A stretch of DNA of 64,000 nucleotides from a bacterium SCSIO 12741. GTDB lineage: Bacteria; Bacteroidota; Bacteroidia; Flavobacteriales_G; Salibacteraceae. The notes beneath the pieces are model-generated. The model made no database searches and was not told where the DNA came from. It saw only the letters and a list, made by a program, of their open reading frames with translations. The DNA lies in NCBI GenBank assembly GCA_024398055.1, contig CP073749.1, positions 4,836,594 to 4,900,593 of the forward strand, in the 5' to 3' direction. A program made the position numbers and the translations under genes. Shown piece by piece: positions 9,533-17,665 of this stretch (position 1 is the stretch's first letter; every line of letters starts with the position of its first letter).

Positions 9533-9590
9533 GGTCTTTTTTGTTTTTGATTTCACTCTTAGGACAGTATCATTTTTAAAGGTTGGGTAA

Positions 9591-12125
9591 TTATCTCACC
9601 AGAGTTAAAGATCCCTTGTATTCAGCGTCTGCGTATTTCACAATGTAGAAGTAAGTACCATCCGTTGCCGGTTTTCCATGCACCATTCCTTCCCAGTATC
9701 GCTGTTGTTCTGTGGATTCAAAAACCAGGTTGCCCCAGCGGCTATAGATCTGAAAATCGGAGCAACGATGCAATGCCGGATCCTTGAGCGGATGGAACCG
9801 ATCATTGAGTCCATCTCCATTGGGAGTAAACGCGTTAACTGCCTCAGCGATAATCATACTGTCTAATTCAATCAGGAAAGGGATGGTATCTCGACAAAAA
9901 TCCCCATATCGAACATATACCTCACCCTGCCACGTGGTGTTTGGTGGCCCCTCCATAAAAACTTCTTCACCTTCTAAAATGGTACTACCCAAATGCCATT
10001 CTGCGGAAGCCAAATCATCGTGATAGATGGAGAGTTGTATGGACGCTTGTTCGCAGGCTAACCAGCCTTCTGAATTGAGGGAATAACTGGAATCGGGTGT
10101 CGCCAGACCTATGGGAAGGGAATCTACCCGTTCACAGCCGAGGTGGTTGGTGGTAACCAAATAGGCGGTAAATGGCTCTTTGATTAAAACCGTTGGCGTA
10201 TCGGTATTTCCATAGATAAAATGCTGCTCAGGCTTCCATTGAAATTGGTGATTGGTATCTGAAACGCCAAGCGCCAGGTTGAGTTTACCGCTATCGCATA
10301 CTTCAACAGGATCCAGGGCAAAAAGTTCAGGAGCTGGCAAGGATTCAGAAAAAACGCTGTCTTCAAACCAGCAGTTCCCAATCAACATGCGATAATGATA
10401 CGAGCTGTCGGGTATAATAAATCGGCTCACCCAATCGCTGGAGTCCTGCCAAAGTAACTTCTTGTAGTTTCCACTGAGATTGACCCAGGTAGAGTCATGG
10501 GGGCACACGGAAGGCCCCATCTGGGCCTCATACCAGAGGGAATCATAAACCACCTCCAGCGTATCGGTATGCTCCAGGGTATCACATGCCCCATAAAGCC
10601 TTTGCCTAACCCAATAAGTTCCGGCTTTCGGAAGTTGGGCATTTCGTTGAGTTTGTCCGTTAGACCAGAGGTATTCATCAGCCTGAAGTTTGGCACCGTA
10701 GGTATGCGGAAATCGACAAGCAATCACCGTATCCTGAGACGGCAACGAATCCTTTACAAATAGAAAGTCATAATGCGAACCACCACCCAATTGCTGAACA
10801 AGAGTTCCATGAACCGTACTAAAATGGTAAAACCCGAAAAAGGGTTTATCCGATTGAATCCAATGTTCAAAGGTGTCGACCTTAATTCTTGCGATGTACC
10901 AATCTGGATCTGGAGGAAAAGGTTGAAACTGATGTTGCTGATTTAATCCATCAAGGATAACCCCTTTATGATCTCCTTTTCGAGTAAATACCTGAATCAC
11001 ATTCACATTACGCCATCGCCCGTAAAAAGGCCTTTCCTGAGGTAAAATGACAGCCCGGGTTATCAAATTATTGATTGGTTCTAATCGAACCAATTCGGGA
11101 TCTGATAAATGAAAAGTATCGGGCAACGAACCTTTTACGATTCGATAGACATGAACGGGTTTATCTGCACGAATTTTAACGGCTACGGAATCATTAAACT
11201 GGTAAAACTCCCCAGGATTAATCAGGGCTCCCGGCTTTTGATTGACCCATATATTGGTAGAATTCTCGGTGGCCAAAACCCGGTAGCTATAAATCGTATG
11301 CCGCGTATCCGGAAAATCCAGAAACAAGGTATCCGCATATCGATCCGGCACCATCATCTCATACATGTTATCCGCACAGCACGGCCCTGCATAATCAAAG
11401 CTGTGTACCGTGACCGCAATTTTCTGATCCGGGTTTCCCAGTGCCTGAATAAAGGTTCCCGCTAGATCGCCTACATGATAATTGCTATCCAGGAAGACCA
11501 TGTTTCTAAACTGGTAACTCTCCCCGGCATTCAACATTATGGTGACCGTTTTATTTGGAATAAACTGACCGGTATGACTGGTATCGGTGGTTGTAATTTC
11601 AATGGGTGTATTATCGCAAAAGGCAGTGATACCAACAATGGTTGGCATTCCAGTCCTATTCGAATCGTTGTGATAGCCGCTGATGTGGTACTCCTTACCG
11701 GTGGAAATAACAGGTAAAATCGTCATCATACCAGCCCCTGTCACTTGGGGATATCGCCTTAGTGTAACACTAATGGGATGATCGCTCTGAATATGAAAGG
11801 TAGTATCGTGGGCAACCTCCATGTTAACAGCCACCCCCATATTGGGTAGCTCAATTTCCAAAACAGAATTCTTCTGAATGGAATAGGTCCGTTGATAATT
11901 CAACCCAGCCACAGACACCGTAAATTGGGTGGTATAATGAGAGGACACCAGTAGATACATGTCTTCATTGTTGGTATAGTAGTGCTGGTAATAATCGGGT
12001 ACGCAAAACATGAATTCGGTCCCTGCCGTGGCATAACTCACCTGACTGGCCGCGGGTCGACCGAAAATCAACAATACCGCACAAAGCACCCAAAAGGGAA
12101 AGAGGTTCGTTTTTCTTTTCATCAC
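9591..12125 (-). CDS. Gliding-motility-type (T9SS type B) protein with IgGFc-binding-like N-terminal domain
   Basis: An 844-aa secreted protein with signal peptide (MMKRKTNLFPFWVLCAVLLIFG...ASQ; the second Met at 12122 is equally possible). Residues about 30-430 match the IgGFc-binding N-terminal domain family, with TEFMFCVPDYYQ near the start and strand motifs such as HDTTFHIQSDHPISVTL and GDLAGTFIQALG. Two or three Ig/PKD-like modules follow. The end, AVNAFTPNGDGLNDRF ... FQIYSRWGNLVFES ... GTYFYIVKYADAEYKGSLTLVR, is the CHU_C gliding-motility-associated type B sorting domain. It is likely a large cell-surface or secreted adhesin; its ligand is unknown. Confidence 0.85.
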   Translation of the reverse strand: MMKRKTNLFPFWVLCAVLLIFGRPAASQVSYATAGTEFMFCVPDYYQHYYTNNEDMYLLVSSHYTTQFTVSVAGLNYQRTYSIQKNSVLEIELPNMGVAVNMEVAHDTTFHIQSDHPISVTLRRYPQVTGAGMMTILPVISTGKEYHISGYHNDSNRTGMPTIVGITAFCDNTPIEITTTDTSHTGQFIPNKTVTIMLNAGESYQFRNMVFLDSNYHVGDLAGTFIQALGNPDQKIAVTVHSFDYAGPCCADNMYEMMVPDRYADTLFLDFPDTRHTIYSYRVLATENSTNIWVNQKPGALINPGEFYQFNDSVAVKIRADKPVHVYRIVKGSLPDTFHLSDPELVRLEPINNLITRAVILPQERPFYGRWRNVNVIQVFTRKGDHKGVILDGLNQQHQFQPFPPDPDWYIARIKVDTFEHWIQSDKPFFGFYHFSTVHGTLVQQLGGGSHYDFLFVKDSLPSQDTVIACRFPHTYGAKLQADEYLWSNGQTQRNAQLPKAGTYWVRQRLYGACDTLEHTDTLEVVYDSLWYEAQMGPSVCPHDSTWVNLSGNYKKLLWQDSSDWVSRFIIPDSSYHYRMLIGNCWFEDSVFSESLPAPELFALDPVEVCDSGKLNLALGVSDTNHQFQWKPEQHFIYGNTDTPTVLIKEPFTAYLVTTNHLGCERVDSLPIGLATPDSSYSLNSEGWLACEQASIQLSIYHDDLASAEWHLGSTILEGEEVFMEGPPNTTWQGEVYVRYGDFCRDTIPFLIELDSMIIAEAVNAFTPNGDGLNDRFHPLKDPALHRCSDFQIYSRWGNLVFESTEQQRYWEGMVHGKPATDGTYFYIVKYADAEYKGSLTLVR

Positions 12126-12316
12126 CTTTAGGACAGGTGTTTTTGAAAAGGTTGGTTAATCAGAGGCGAGAACGAGAACGAGGTTATTCAGGGGCGAGAA
12201 GCGAGGTTTGAGAATGAGGGTGGGTTTGGGTGAGCAACGGAATTCAAGAACTCCTCGTTCTCGCCCTCACTCTCGTTCTGAGTTCTGTTCTCGAAACTGC
12301 CAAACCGGTTATTTTT
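12126..12316. repeat. GAGAACGAG-type degenerate repeats in inverted arrangement (locus 1)
   Basis: The spacer between two diverging genes holds a purine-rich block at about 12162-12225 (GGCGAGAACGAGAACGAGG, GGGCGAGAAGCGAGG, GAGAATGAGGG). The complementary version follows at about 12251-12294 (CTCGTTCTCGCCCTCACTC). The two halves could fold into one long imperfect hairpin. The same vocabulary recurs at about 14640, 16875, 20372 and 53408. Confidence 0.65.
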
Positions 12317-12324
12317 TACTTTTG
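12317..12324 (+). promoter_or_regulatory. Bacteroidota -7 promoter element (TACTTTTG)
   Basis: An exact match to TAnnTTTG, about 60 bp before the ATG at 12386. No clear TTTG -33 box is seen at the right distance, so this is only moderately supported. Confidence 0.4.
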
Positions 12325-12385
12325 GATTTGTTGAGCGGGAGTTCCTCGCATCTCCATGCTCACACTCACGACTGAATTAACTGCC

Positions 12386-12772
12386 ATGAAATACCTACTG
12401 CTTTTAGTTTTCCTTTTCGTTGGAACTTCCGCTTTTGCCCAGGATAATACTCCTGAATGTGATCGTTTTAAAACGGGAACTTTTCTTTCTCCCCGGGGAA
12501 CCATTATCAAACGAACGGCTGAATTTCAAACCGAACACCACAAGGAAAGTGGTTTTAAAATCAAACTGAAAGTGGTTTGGATGGACGAGTGTACTTATGT
12601 ACTCAAATTTGTGGAGGCCAACAAAGCAACTGCTGCAGCCATTGGTCCGGGACCGCACTCAGATTTGACTTGTGAGATTGTTGAAACGGGTGAGGACTTT
12701 TACTACCACATAACCACAGATGAGGAAGATGGAAAGGTGTTGCCCAAAAGCAAACTCATTCGTATCGATTAG
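12386..12772 (+). CDS. Small secreted protein of unknown function
   Basis: The reading frame opens at 12356, but the ATG at 12386 begins a good signal peptide (MKYLLLLVFLFVGTSAFAQD), giving 128 aa. The mature part, starting NTPECDRFKTGTFLSPRG, alternates beta-strand-like segments (FKIKLKVVWMDECTYVLKFVEA, CEIVETGEDFYYHITTDEEDG). It holds three cysteines, which could pair in the periplasm. Similar short secreted proteins with an ECDxFKTGxF start are familiar from flavobacteria, but I know no function for them. It converges on the next gene with a 9-bp gap. Confidence 0.7.
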   Translation: MKYLLLLVFLFVGTSAFAQDNTPECDRFKTGTFLSPRGTIIKRTAEFQTEHHKESGFKIKLKVVWMDECTYVLKFVEANKATAAAIGPGPHSDLTCEIVETGEDFYYHITTDEEDGKVLPKSKLIRID

Positions 12773-12781
12773 GCAGACCTC

Positions 12782-13384
12782 CTAATAGCATTCATAATCC
12801 ACCAGGTATTGGGAATGCGCAGCCTCTATTCTACCCGATGAATTGTTTACTTCAATGATCCAGGCTACCCCATCACAACTGCCATCATTGTGTTCACCAT
12901 AGGCATATTCGATGTACACGAAAGAAGTCTCTTTAAACCGGTAAATCGGTCCGGTGTGAATAAGGGTGGCGCAATCTTCCGGTGACATGAAATCGCGAAC
13001 TGTTTTTCCCGAGATCTTTCTTTTTTCAGGTATTTGCCACTTCACCTCCTTAATCCAGGAAGGTGGGTGATATTCTTGCACGGTTTCAATGGCCATCACC
13101 ATTCCTCCAGCACTGTAAACCTCAACCTCGGTTTCGGTGGTATCTGCCCGGAAAACAGAATCGGTGGTAAAATAGCGAACCAATTGCGTATCGGTCATGG
13201 ACCGCTCATAATAAGGCGAAGTTCTGTTGATTGACCCAATTTTAAATCCACAGTCGGGTGGAATCATGTATTGAGTCGGGTTCTTTTTCATGTCGTTTAG
13301 AACCAGTCGAAAGGCTCGGTCGTTTTGTGCAATGGAATAGGAAATGAAAGACAAGGTCGTGGTTAACAGGATTAGTTTCTTCAT
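12782..13384 (-). CDS. Secreted protein of unknown function
   Basis: A 200-aa protein with signal peptide MKKLILLTTTLSFISYSIAQ. The mature part has no motif I recognise. Conspicuous segments are PPDCGFKIGSINRTSPYYERSM, DFMSPEDCATLIHTGPIYRFKE and a C-terminal strand region IEYAYGEHNDGSCDGVAWIIEV ending in DYECY. Four mature cysteines suggest disulphides outside the cytoplasm. It stands alone on its strand, with about 135 bp separating it from the next gene. Confidence 0.65.
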   Translation of the reverse strand: MKKLILLTTTLSFISYSIAQNDRAFRLVLNDMKKNPTQYMIPPDCGFKIGSINRTSPYYERSMTDTQLVRYFTTDSVFRADTTETEVEVYSAGGMVMAIETVQEYHPPSWIKEVKWQIPEKRKISGKTVRDFMSPEDCATLIHTGPIYRFKETSFVYIEYAYGEHNDGSCDGVAWIIEVNNSSGRIEAAHSQYLVDYECY

Positions 13385-13519
13385 GGTTAAATCAGATTAG
13401 GCGATCGAAAACCTAACACAATTACATTAGGATTTGGTATCTATAAAAATAGACGATAACAGAATCCTGAGGTTGGTTGATTTCGGCTTTTTTTTCGTCG
13501 TTTATCGAAAAAAACAGCT

Positions 13520-13879
13520 TCAGAAGTTATTGAAATCCACCTGATTGTGTGATACGTGAGATTTTACCTGACCCTTTTCAAGAACGATGGCCTGAGGGGA
13601 TTCATGATGAACCCCAAAGCGCTTAGCGATACCATTTGAAAGAGGGCGAAAACGCAACAAATCGAGGTAGTAAAACTGAAAAGTATCTTGGTTCTTTTCC
13701 CATCCCCTTCTTAAACGATCATAGGCCATGGAACTGATTCCGCAGCGGGTACTGTGTTTAAATAAGACAACGGGTTTGTCAAAGGAGGCCGAAATAGCAT
13801 CATCCAATTGGGCTTCTGCTTCCAAAGCAATCCATCCTTCGGGCAAGCCCGATTTTCCACCAAACCACGATCCAAACAT
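13520..13879 (-). CDS. ytxJ: YtxJ-family thioredoxin-like protein (monothiol bacilliredoxin type)
   Basis: A 119-aa cytoplasmic protein with the thioredoxin fold of the YtxJ family (formerly DUF2847). The strand-helix FDKPVVLFKHSTRCGISSMAYDRL carries a single cysteine where thioredoxins have CxxC. FQFYYLDLLRFRPLSNGIAKRFGVHHESPQAIVL gives the SPQ cis-proline loop. Family members are linked to bacillithiol redox chemistry. The ATG at 13879 lies 11 bp after the stop of the DUF547 gene, so the two are likely co-transcribed. Confidence 0.85.
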   Translation of the reverse strand: MFGSWFGGKSGLPEGWIALEAEAQLDDAISASFDKPVVLFKHSTRCGISSMAYDRLRRGWEKNQDTFQFYYLDLLRFRPLSNGIAKRFGVHHESPQAIVLEKGQVKSHVSHNQVDFNNF

Positions 13880-13890
13880 GAGCTTTCGTA

Positions 13891-14574
13891 TTAGCTTGTA
13901 AAATTATCAATATTGAGGGTCCAATCGTAATTGAGAAAACCAATCCGTGGGGAGGCTTGCAAACTAATCAGTCCGGCCCGTTTGTAGATGTTTCTTATCC
14001 CTTCAAATCCACCAAAATCAGCGAAATACCAAAGGAATAGGCGTGGTACTTTCAACTGTCGCTTTTCGGTTTCAAACAAGGTGGTTTCTTCCAGGTAGTA
14101 ACGCATGGCAAGATTCAACTCATTTTCCAGGCTTTCGCAACTGTAAATGGCAATGGGCGGACAGGAATTAGCTCCGCAATTCAAAGCAAAATGAATGCGA
14201 TAGTCACGCTTTTTTAACCGCCATTTCCGCTCCCATGTCCGGGTAAAGGGGCAAGGTAAATAACCGAAGGTGTATTTCAATTTTGATTTCCGGAGAAGTC
14301 CGTGCTCAATTTGATCAAAACTCATTTTGACTCCGGCTACTTCCAACATTTTCTTGGAAAAATAACTTCGATCAAAATCTCCCATTTTGCGGGCAATGAT
14401 AACCACACAGGAATTGTAAATATTAATCCAAAATACCTTTCTCTTGAGATCGGTATCCAACTCAGCCTCCAGAGCACTCCGGTCCCATTGAGCCACTTGC
14501 TCAACCAAATTCATCGGAACAACTCCATTGCGGGCCTGACGCACCAATTCTTGAGAAAGCTCGATTAATTTCAC
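13891..14574 (-). CDS. DUF547 domain-containing protein
   Basis: A 227-aa protein, apparently using a GTG start at 14574 (GTG AAA TTA ATC; no in-frame ATG nearby). The DUF547 signature is visible: DLKRKVFWINIYNSCVVIIARK, DQIEHGLLRKSK, DYRIHFALNCGANSCPPIAIYSCESLENELNLAMRYYLEE, and VPRLFLWYFADFGG. The conserved H-F-A-L-N-C-G-A-x-S-C-P-P motif looks like an active site or metal site in this family, whose function is unknown. No signal peptide is present. It is followed by ytxJ on the same strand. Confidence 0.85.
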   Translation of the reverse strand: MKLIELSQELVRQARNGVVPMNLVEQVAQWDRSALEAELDTDLKRKVFWINIYNSCVVIIARKMGDFDRSYFSKKMLEVAGVKMSFDQIEHGLLRKSKLKYTFGYLPCPFTRTWERKWRLKKRDYRIHFALNCGANSCPPIAIYSCESLENELNLAMRYYLEETTLFETEKRQLKVPRLFLWYFADFGGFEGIRNIYKRAGLISLQASPRIGFLNYDWTLNIDNFTS

Positions 14575-14635
14575 ATTACAAATGTGCAGTTCCCCTTGAA
14601 TTTGGTTCGTCCATCACGTGACAAATGAGAGCGTA

Positions 14636-14695
14636 TTCGCAGAACGGGGACGAAGTCTAAGACGAGGGCGAGGACGAGGGCGACTACTCTTTCGC
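14636..14695. repeat. GAGNNCGAGGACGAGGG-type repeat (locus 2)
   Basis: The spacer before the BT_3928 stop contains CAGAACGGGGACGAAG and AAGACGAGGGCGAGGACGAG. This is the same degenerate purine-rich hexamer vocabulary as at 12162, 20372 and 53408. Confidence 0.55.
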
Positions 14696-16051
14696 TTAGA
14701 AGAGTTCTGAGGCGGATGGCAGGTCGTTGGCGTGCCATTTACCTACCACGGTGCCTTTTTTCAGTTCTACCAATCCTGGATTCGAGCGAATAACCGTTTT
14801 AAGAACAGTTCCGTCACCTGACCAGAATGGAAATTGAGTCTGATTGTCGTGTCTGAAGTTGTTTACATCGTCATATGTACCGGCCGTTAATCCGATGAAG
14901 GTAACTCCGGCCTGATTAGCCGCTTCCGCAAGCTCGTTCACCTTGGCCATTACACTACCATCGGTTTTCTTGATGTCGTAGGCAAACAAGAGGAATACCC
15001 TTTCTTCTCCCAATAGCGAATAGGTGCGGTCGTTTCCATCGTTGTCAAACAGTACAAAATCGTGGATTGGAGGCTCGTATCCATCACTGATTTTTATCTG
15101 ACGGGTCAGATCACTAACCATTTCCCACTCGGGCTTTTCCCACCATTTCTGCTCAATGTAGATGGCGTCAGAAATTTCGGTTTGCTCACCCGTAGACTTA
15201 TTCTTCATGGTGTAGATGTAGCCGTATTTTGGAGGTTGTAGTCCCAGCTCTTCGGCAGACTTCATTCCCTCTTCAATATTCTTTCCAACGGCATAAGGAC
15301 GGTAGTCACGAATAGGAAGATGATTGTACGTCCAATAGCAAATTCCAAAGGCCAAAATGGTGATCCATGCTGCGCTAAACCACTGGGAGTTGTTCCCTTT
15401 CCATCTTCTCAGTAAGAAGTATCCTGCATATCCTATAGCGGTAACAAACACAGGGAAGAACCAAGTAAATATGTAACTAAAGAATCCCACAAACAGCAAC
15501 GATAGCGGGAAGAACAACTTGTCGTCCTGGTCTGTATTAAGTGGGGTTTCTCCTTTCACAAATTGCATGATCAAAACCGGCAGCAAGAAAATGAAGAGCA
15601 CCAGGTCTTTGTAAAAACTTTCCCAAGGAGTTAGGCTTCTTCCAATCGAACCTTTCATGGCATCTCCAAAGCAACCGCAATCTGTTACACAGGTAACCGA
15701 CTTCACTACTTCTTCGCCATTAACTATAGTTGTATAGGTCGCTGAAGGATCACAATTTGCCGTATAAAGCGTTAACCAACCGAAGAACACCGTTAGCGCC
15801 AACAGGGATAAAGTTGCCAGCCTCATTTTAGCTCCAAACAAAAGAGCGAATCCCAATATGATTTCACCCACACAAGCCAGAATGGCTAACTCCAGAGCCC
15901 AAGGCTCGAAGAAGGGCAAATTCAGGGCACTTTCGTGGAAATACTCCTCCAGTTTGTAAGAAAATCCAAGGGTATCATTGGCTTTGATCAATCCTGAAAC
16001 GATGAACAGGGAACCCACAAACAGGCGGCAAAAGGCTAAGAAGTACTTCAT
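14696..16051 (-). CDS. BT_3928 family membrane protein (DoxX/MauE-like with thioredoxin-like C-terminus)
   Basis: A 451-aa integral membrane protein. The first 145 residues form a four-helix DoxX/MauE-type module (FLAFCRLFVGSLFIVSGLIKA, LACVGEIILGFALLFG, LALTVFFGWLTLY). Inside it lies a cysteine-rich loop NCDPSATY ... CVTDCGCFGDAMKGS typical of the family. Three further TM segments lie between about 150 and 250. The last 120 residues (FVLFDNDGNDRTYSLLGEERVFLLFAYDIKK ... VTFIGLTAGTYDDVNNFRHDNQTQFPFWSGDGTVLKTVIRSNPGLVEL) look like a thioredoxin-like soluble domain. In other Bacteroidota this gene sits next to the DUF1599, folP and diadenylate cyclase genes, as here. Its biochemical role is unknown, possibly redox. 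Confidence 0.85.
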   Translation of the reverse strand: MKYFLAFCRLFVGSLFIVSGLIKANDTLGFSYKLEEYFHESALNLPFFEPWALELAILACVGEIILGFALLFGAKMRLATLSLLALTVFFGWLTLYTANCDPSATYTTIVNGEEVVKSVTCVTDCGCFGDAMKGSIGRSLTPWESFYKDLVLFIFLLPVLIMQFVKGETPLNTDQDDKLFFPLSLLFVGFFSYIFTWFFPVFVTAIGYAGYFLLRRWKGNNSQWFSAAWITILAFGICYWTYNHLPIRDYRPYAVGKNIEEGMKSAEELGLQPPKYGYIYTMKNKSTGEQTEISDAIYIEQKWWEKPEWEMVSDLTRQIKISDGYEPPIHDFVLFDNDGNDRTYSLLGEERVFLLFAYDIKKTDGSVMAKVNELAEAANQAGVTFIGLTAGTYDDVNNFRHDNQTQFPFWSGDGTVLKTVIRSNPGLVELKKGTVVGKWHANDLPSASELF

Positions 16052-16135
16052 AACGGTTTGAATTTGGGCCTAAAAATAGTAAGCAATCTAACAGGGTCGA
16101 TCGTGATTTAACAGCCTGTTAACTTCTCGACATTT

Positions 16136-16690
16136 TTAGGACGCGGCAACGGCCTGCTCATTCAAGCGAATCATAGCGAAGACCGAATAGTTGATCATGT
16201 CCTGGTAGTTGGCGTCAATTCCTTCAGAAATAATGGTTTCCCCTTGATTATCTTCAATTTGCTTAACCCGCAATATTTTCATGAGAATTAAATCGGTGTA
16301 GGAACTAATGCGCATGTCTCTCCACGCTTCACCATAGTCGTGGTTTTTGGCCATCATCAAATCTTTAGTGGCTTGTGCATACTGGTTGTACAAGGCCGTT
16401 CCCCGATCCAATGGCATATTGATATCAGATGATTCACCCAATTCGAGTTGAACCAAGGCCATGATGCAGTAGTTGATGATACCAATGTATTCCGGACGAA
16501 TGCCCTCCCCTACTTTGGATTCACCCGTTTGCTCCAGGGTTTTAATCCGATTGGCTTTGATAAAAATCTGATCGGTCAACGACGGTGCGCGAAGGATTCT
16601 CCAGGCTGAACCGTAGTCCTTCATCTTTTTGGTAAAAATATCTCTACACTCGTTGATTACTTCGTCGTATTGTTTTGCCGTATCTGCCAT
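16136..16690 (-). CDS. DUF1599 domain-containing protein
   Basis: The frame stays open far upstream, into folP on the other strand, but homologues begin at MADTAKQYDEVINECR, which is the ATG at 16690 (184 aa). The protein has two copies of one motif: DIFTKKMKDYGSAWRILRAPSLTDQIFIKANRI and DLMMAKNHDYGEAWRDMRISSYTDLILMKILRV. Each is followed by GE(G/T)IxxEYxxxINY-like helices. The function is unknown. It is divergent from folP, the common arrangement in this phylum, and the two 5' ends are only about 50 bp apart. Confidence 0.88.
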   Translation of the reverse strand: MADTAKQYDEVINECRDIFTKKMKDYGSAWRILRAPSLTDQIFIKANRIKTLEQTGESKVGEGIRPEYIGIINYCIMALVQLELGESSDINMPLDRGTALYNQYAQATKDLMMAKNHDYGEAWRDMRISSYTDLILMKILRVKQIEDNQGETIISEGIDANYQDMINYSVFAMIRLNEQAVAAS

Positions 16691-16714
16691 TCTTATCGGA
16701 TTGTTTCCAGTAGC

Positions 16715-16722
16715 TACATTTG
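16715..16722 (+). promoter_or_regulatory. -7 promoter element (TACATTTG) for folP
   Basis: An exact TAnnTTTG match, 17 bp before the first plausible folP ATG at 16739. It implies a very short 5' leader and rules out the upstream in-frame start at 16670. No convincing -33 box is seen. Confidence 0.45.
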
Positions 16723-16738
16723 CAAAGAAATTGAAAAA

Positions 16739-17665
16739 ATGATCTCCATGAATCACCTTCCGGAAAAAAGAAATACGATCCGATTTGGAGGCAAGTTGTA
16801 TTCGCTTGATCGGACCTATGTTATGGGGATTTTGAACCTGACTCCAGATTCTTTTTTTGATGGAGGGAAGCTGGCGCAGAGCGGGAGCGAGGACGAGAAC
16901 GGACATAATCATTCGCGTAGTTCTTTGGATGAGGGCTTGGTGATTGATCGGGTTGAGCAAATGGTGAATGATGGTGCTGATTTTATTGATGTGGGCGCTG
17001 TTTCTACCCGACCGGGTGCCAAGGCCATCTCCGTGAAAGAGGAAATTCACCGGTTGCGCTTTTTAGGAGATTTGGTCAAGCGGTTTCCTCAAGTACTTTT
17101 TTCCATTGATACCTATCGGAGTGAAGTCGTTCGATTTGCTGCTGATCAAGGGGTAGTACTGGTCAACGACGTTTCTGCTGGTCAGCTGGATACCGCATTA
17201 TTTTCTACCGTGGGTGAATTGGGGCTTCCTTATGTATTGATGCACATGCAGGGTAAACCCGATTCGATGCAGAACAATCCCACCTATGATGATGTAGTTG
17301 GAGAAGTCACTTATTTCTTTTCAGAAAAAATTCAGGAGTTGCGTTTGCTTGGAGTTTCCGACATCATTTTGGATCCTGGCTTTGGTTTTGGCAAAACCGT
17401 CGAGCACAACTATACCCTTCTTCGAGAGATGGGTCACTTTCAGGTTTTCAGTCTCCCTATGTTGGCGGGTGTTTCCCGCAAATCGATGATCAACAAGGTG
17501 CTTAAAACAAAACCAGAAGAGGCGCTTAACGGAACCACCGTATTGCATACCCTTGCCTTGAAAAATGGAGCCGGTTTTCTACGGGTCCATGACGTGAAAG
17601 AAGCGGTGCAAACCATTCGCCTTTTGGAAGCCTATCGTGGTGATTTTGCTAATATTGCAGGTTGA
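16739..17665 (+). CDS. folP: Dihydropteroate synthase, with an unusual insertion after the DSFFDGG loop
   Basis: This enzyme condenses p-aminobenzoate with dihydropterin pyrophosphate in folate synthesis. Starts at 16739 or 16748 are possible (308 or 305 aa). Conserved motifs are MGILNLTPDSFFDGG (loop 1), GADFIDVGAVSTRPGA, FSIDTYRSEV, LVNDVSAG, LMHMQG, IILDPGFGFGKTVEHN, MLAGVSRKSM, and LRVHDVKE. Between DGGK and the first helix lies an extra segment of about 15-19 residues (LAQSGSEDENGHNHSRSSL), encoded by a GAGCGAGGACGAGAACG-type repeat also found between genes here. The stop overlaps the cdaA ATG (TGATG). Confidence 0.93.
   Translation: MISMNHLPEKRNTIRFGGKLYSLDRTYVMGILNLTPDSFFDGGKLAQSGSEDENGHNHSRSSLDEGLVIDRVEQMVNDGADFIDVGAVSTRPGAKAISVKEEIHRLRFLGDLVKRFPQVLFSIDTYRSEVVRFAADQGVVLVNDVSAGQLDTALFSTVGELGLPYVLMHMQGKPDSMQNNPTYDDVVGEVTYFFSEKIQELRLLGVSDIILDPGFGFGKTVEHNYTLLREMGHFQVFSLPMLAGVSRKSMINKVLKTKPEEALNGTTVLHTLALKNGAGFLRVHDVKEAVQTIRLLEAYRGDFANIAG
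16872..16906 (+). repeat. GA-rich repeat inside folP (locus 3)
   Basis: The coding bases GCGGGAGCGAGGACGAGAAC match the degenerate repeat seen in intergenic loci at about 12162, 14640, 20372 and 53408. They stay in frame and encode the SGSEDENG part of the dihydropteroate synthase insertion. Confidence 0.55.

Noticed and set aside
16691-17050. N-terminal extension of the DUF1599 frame
   Set aside because: It runs antisense through folP; homologues start at MADTAKQ (16690).
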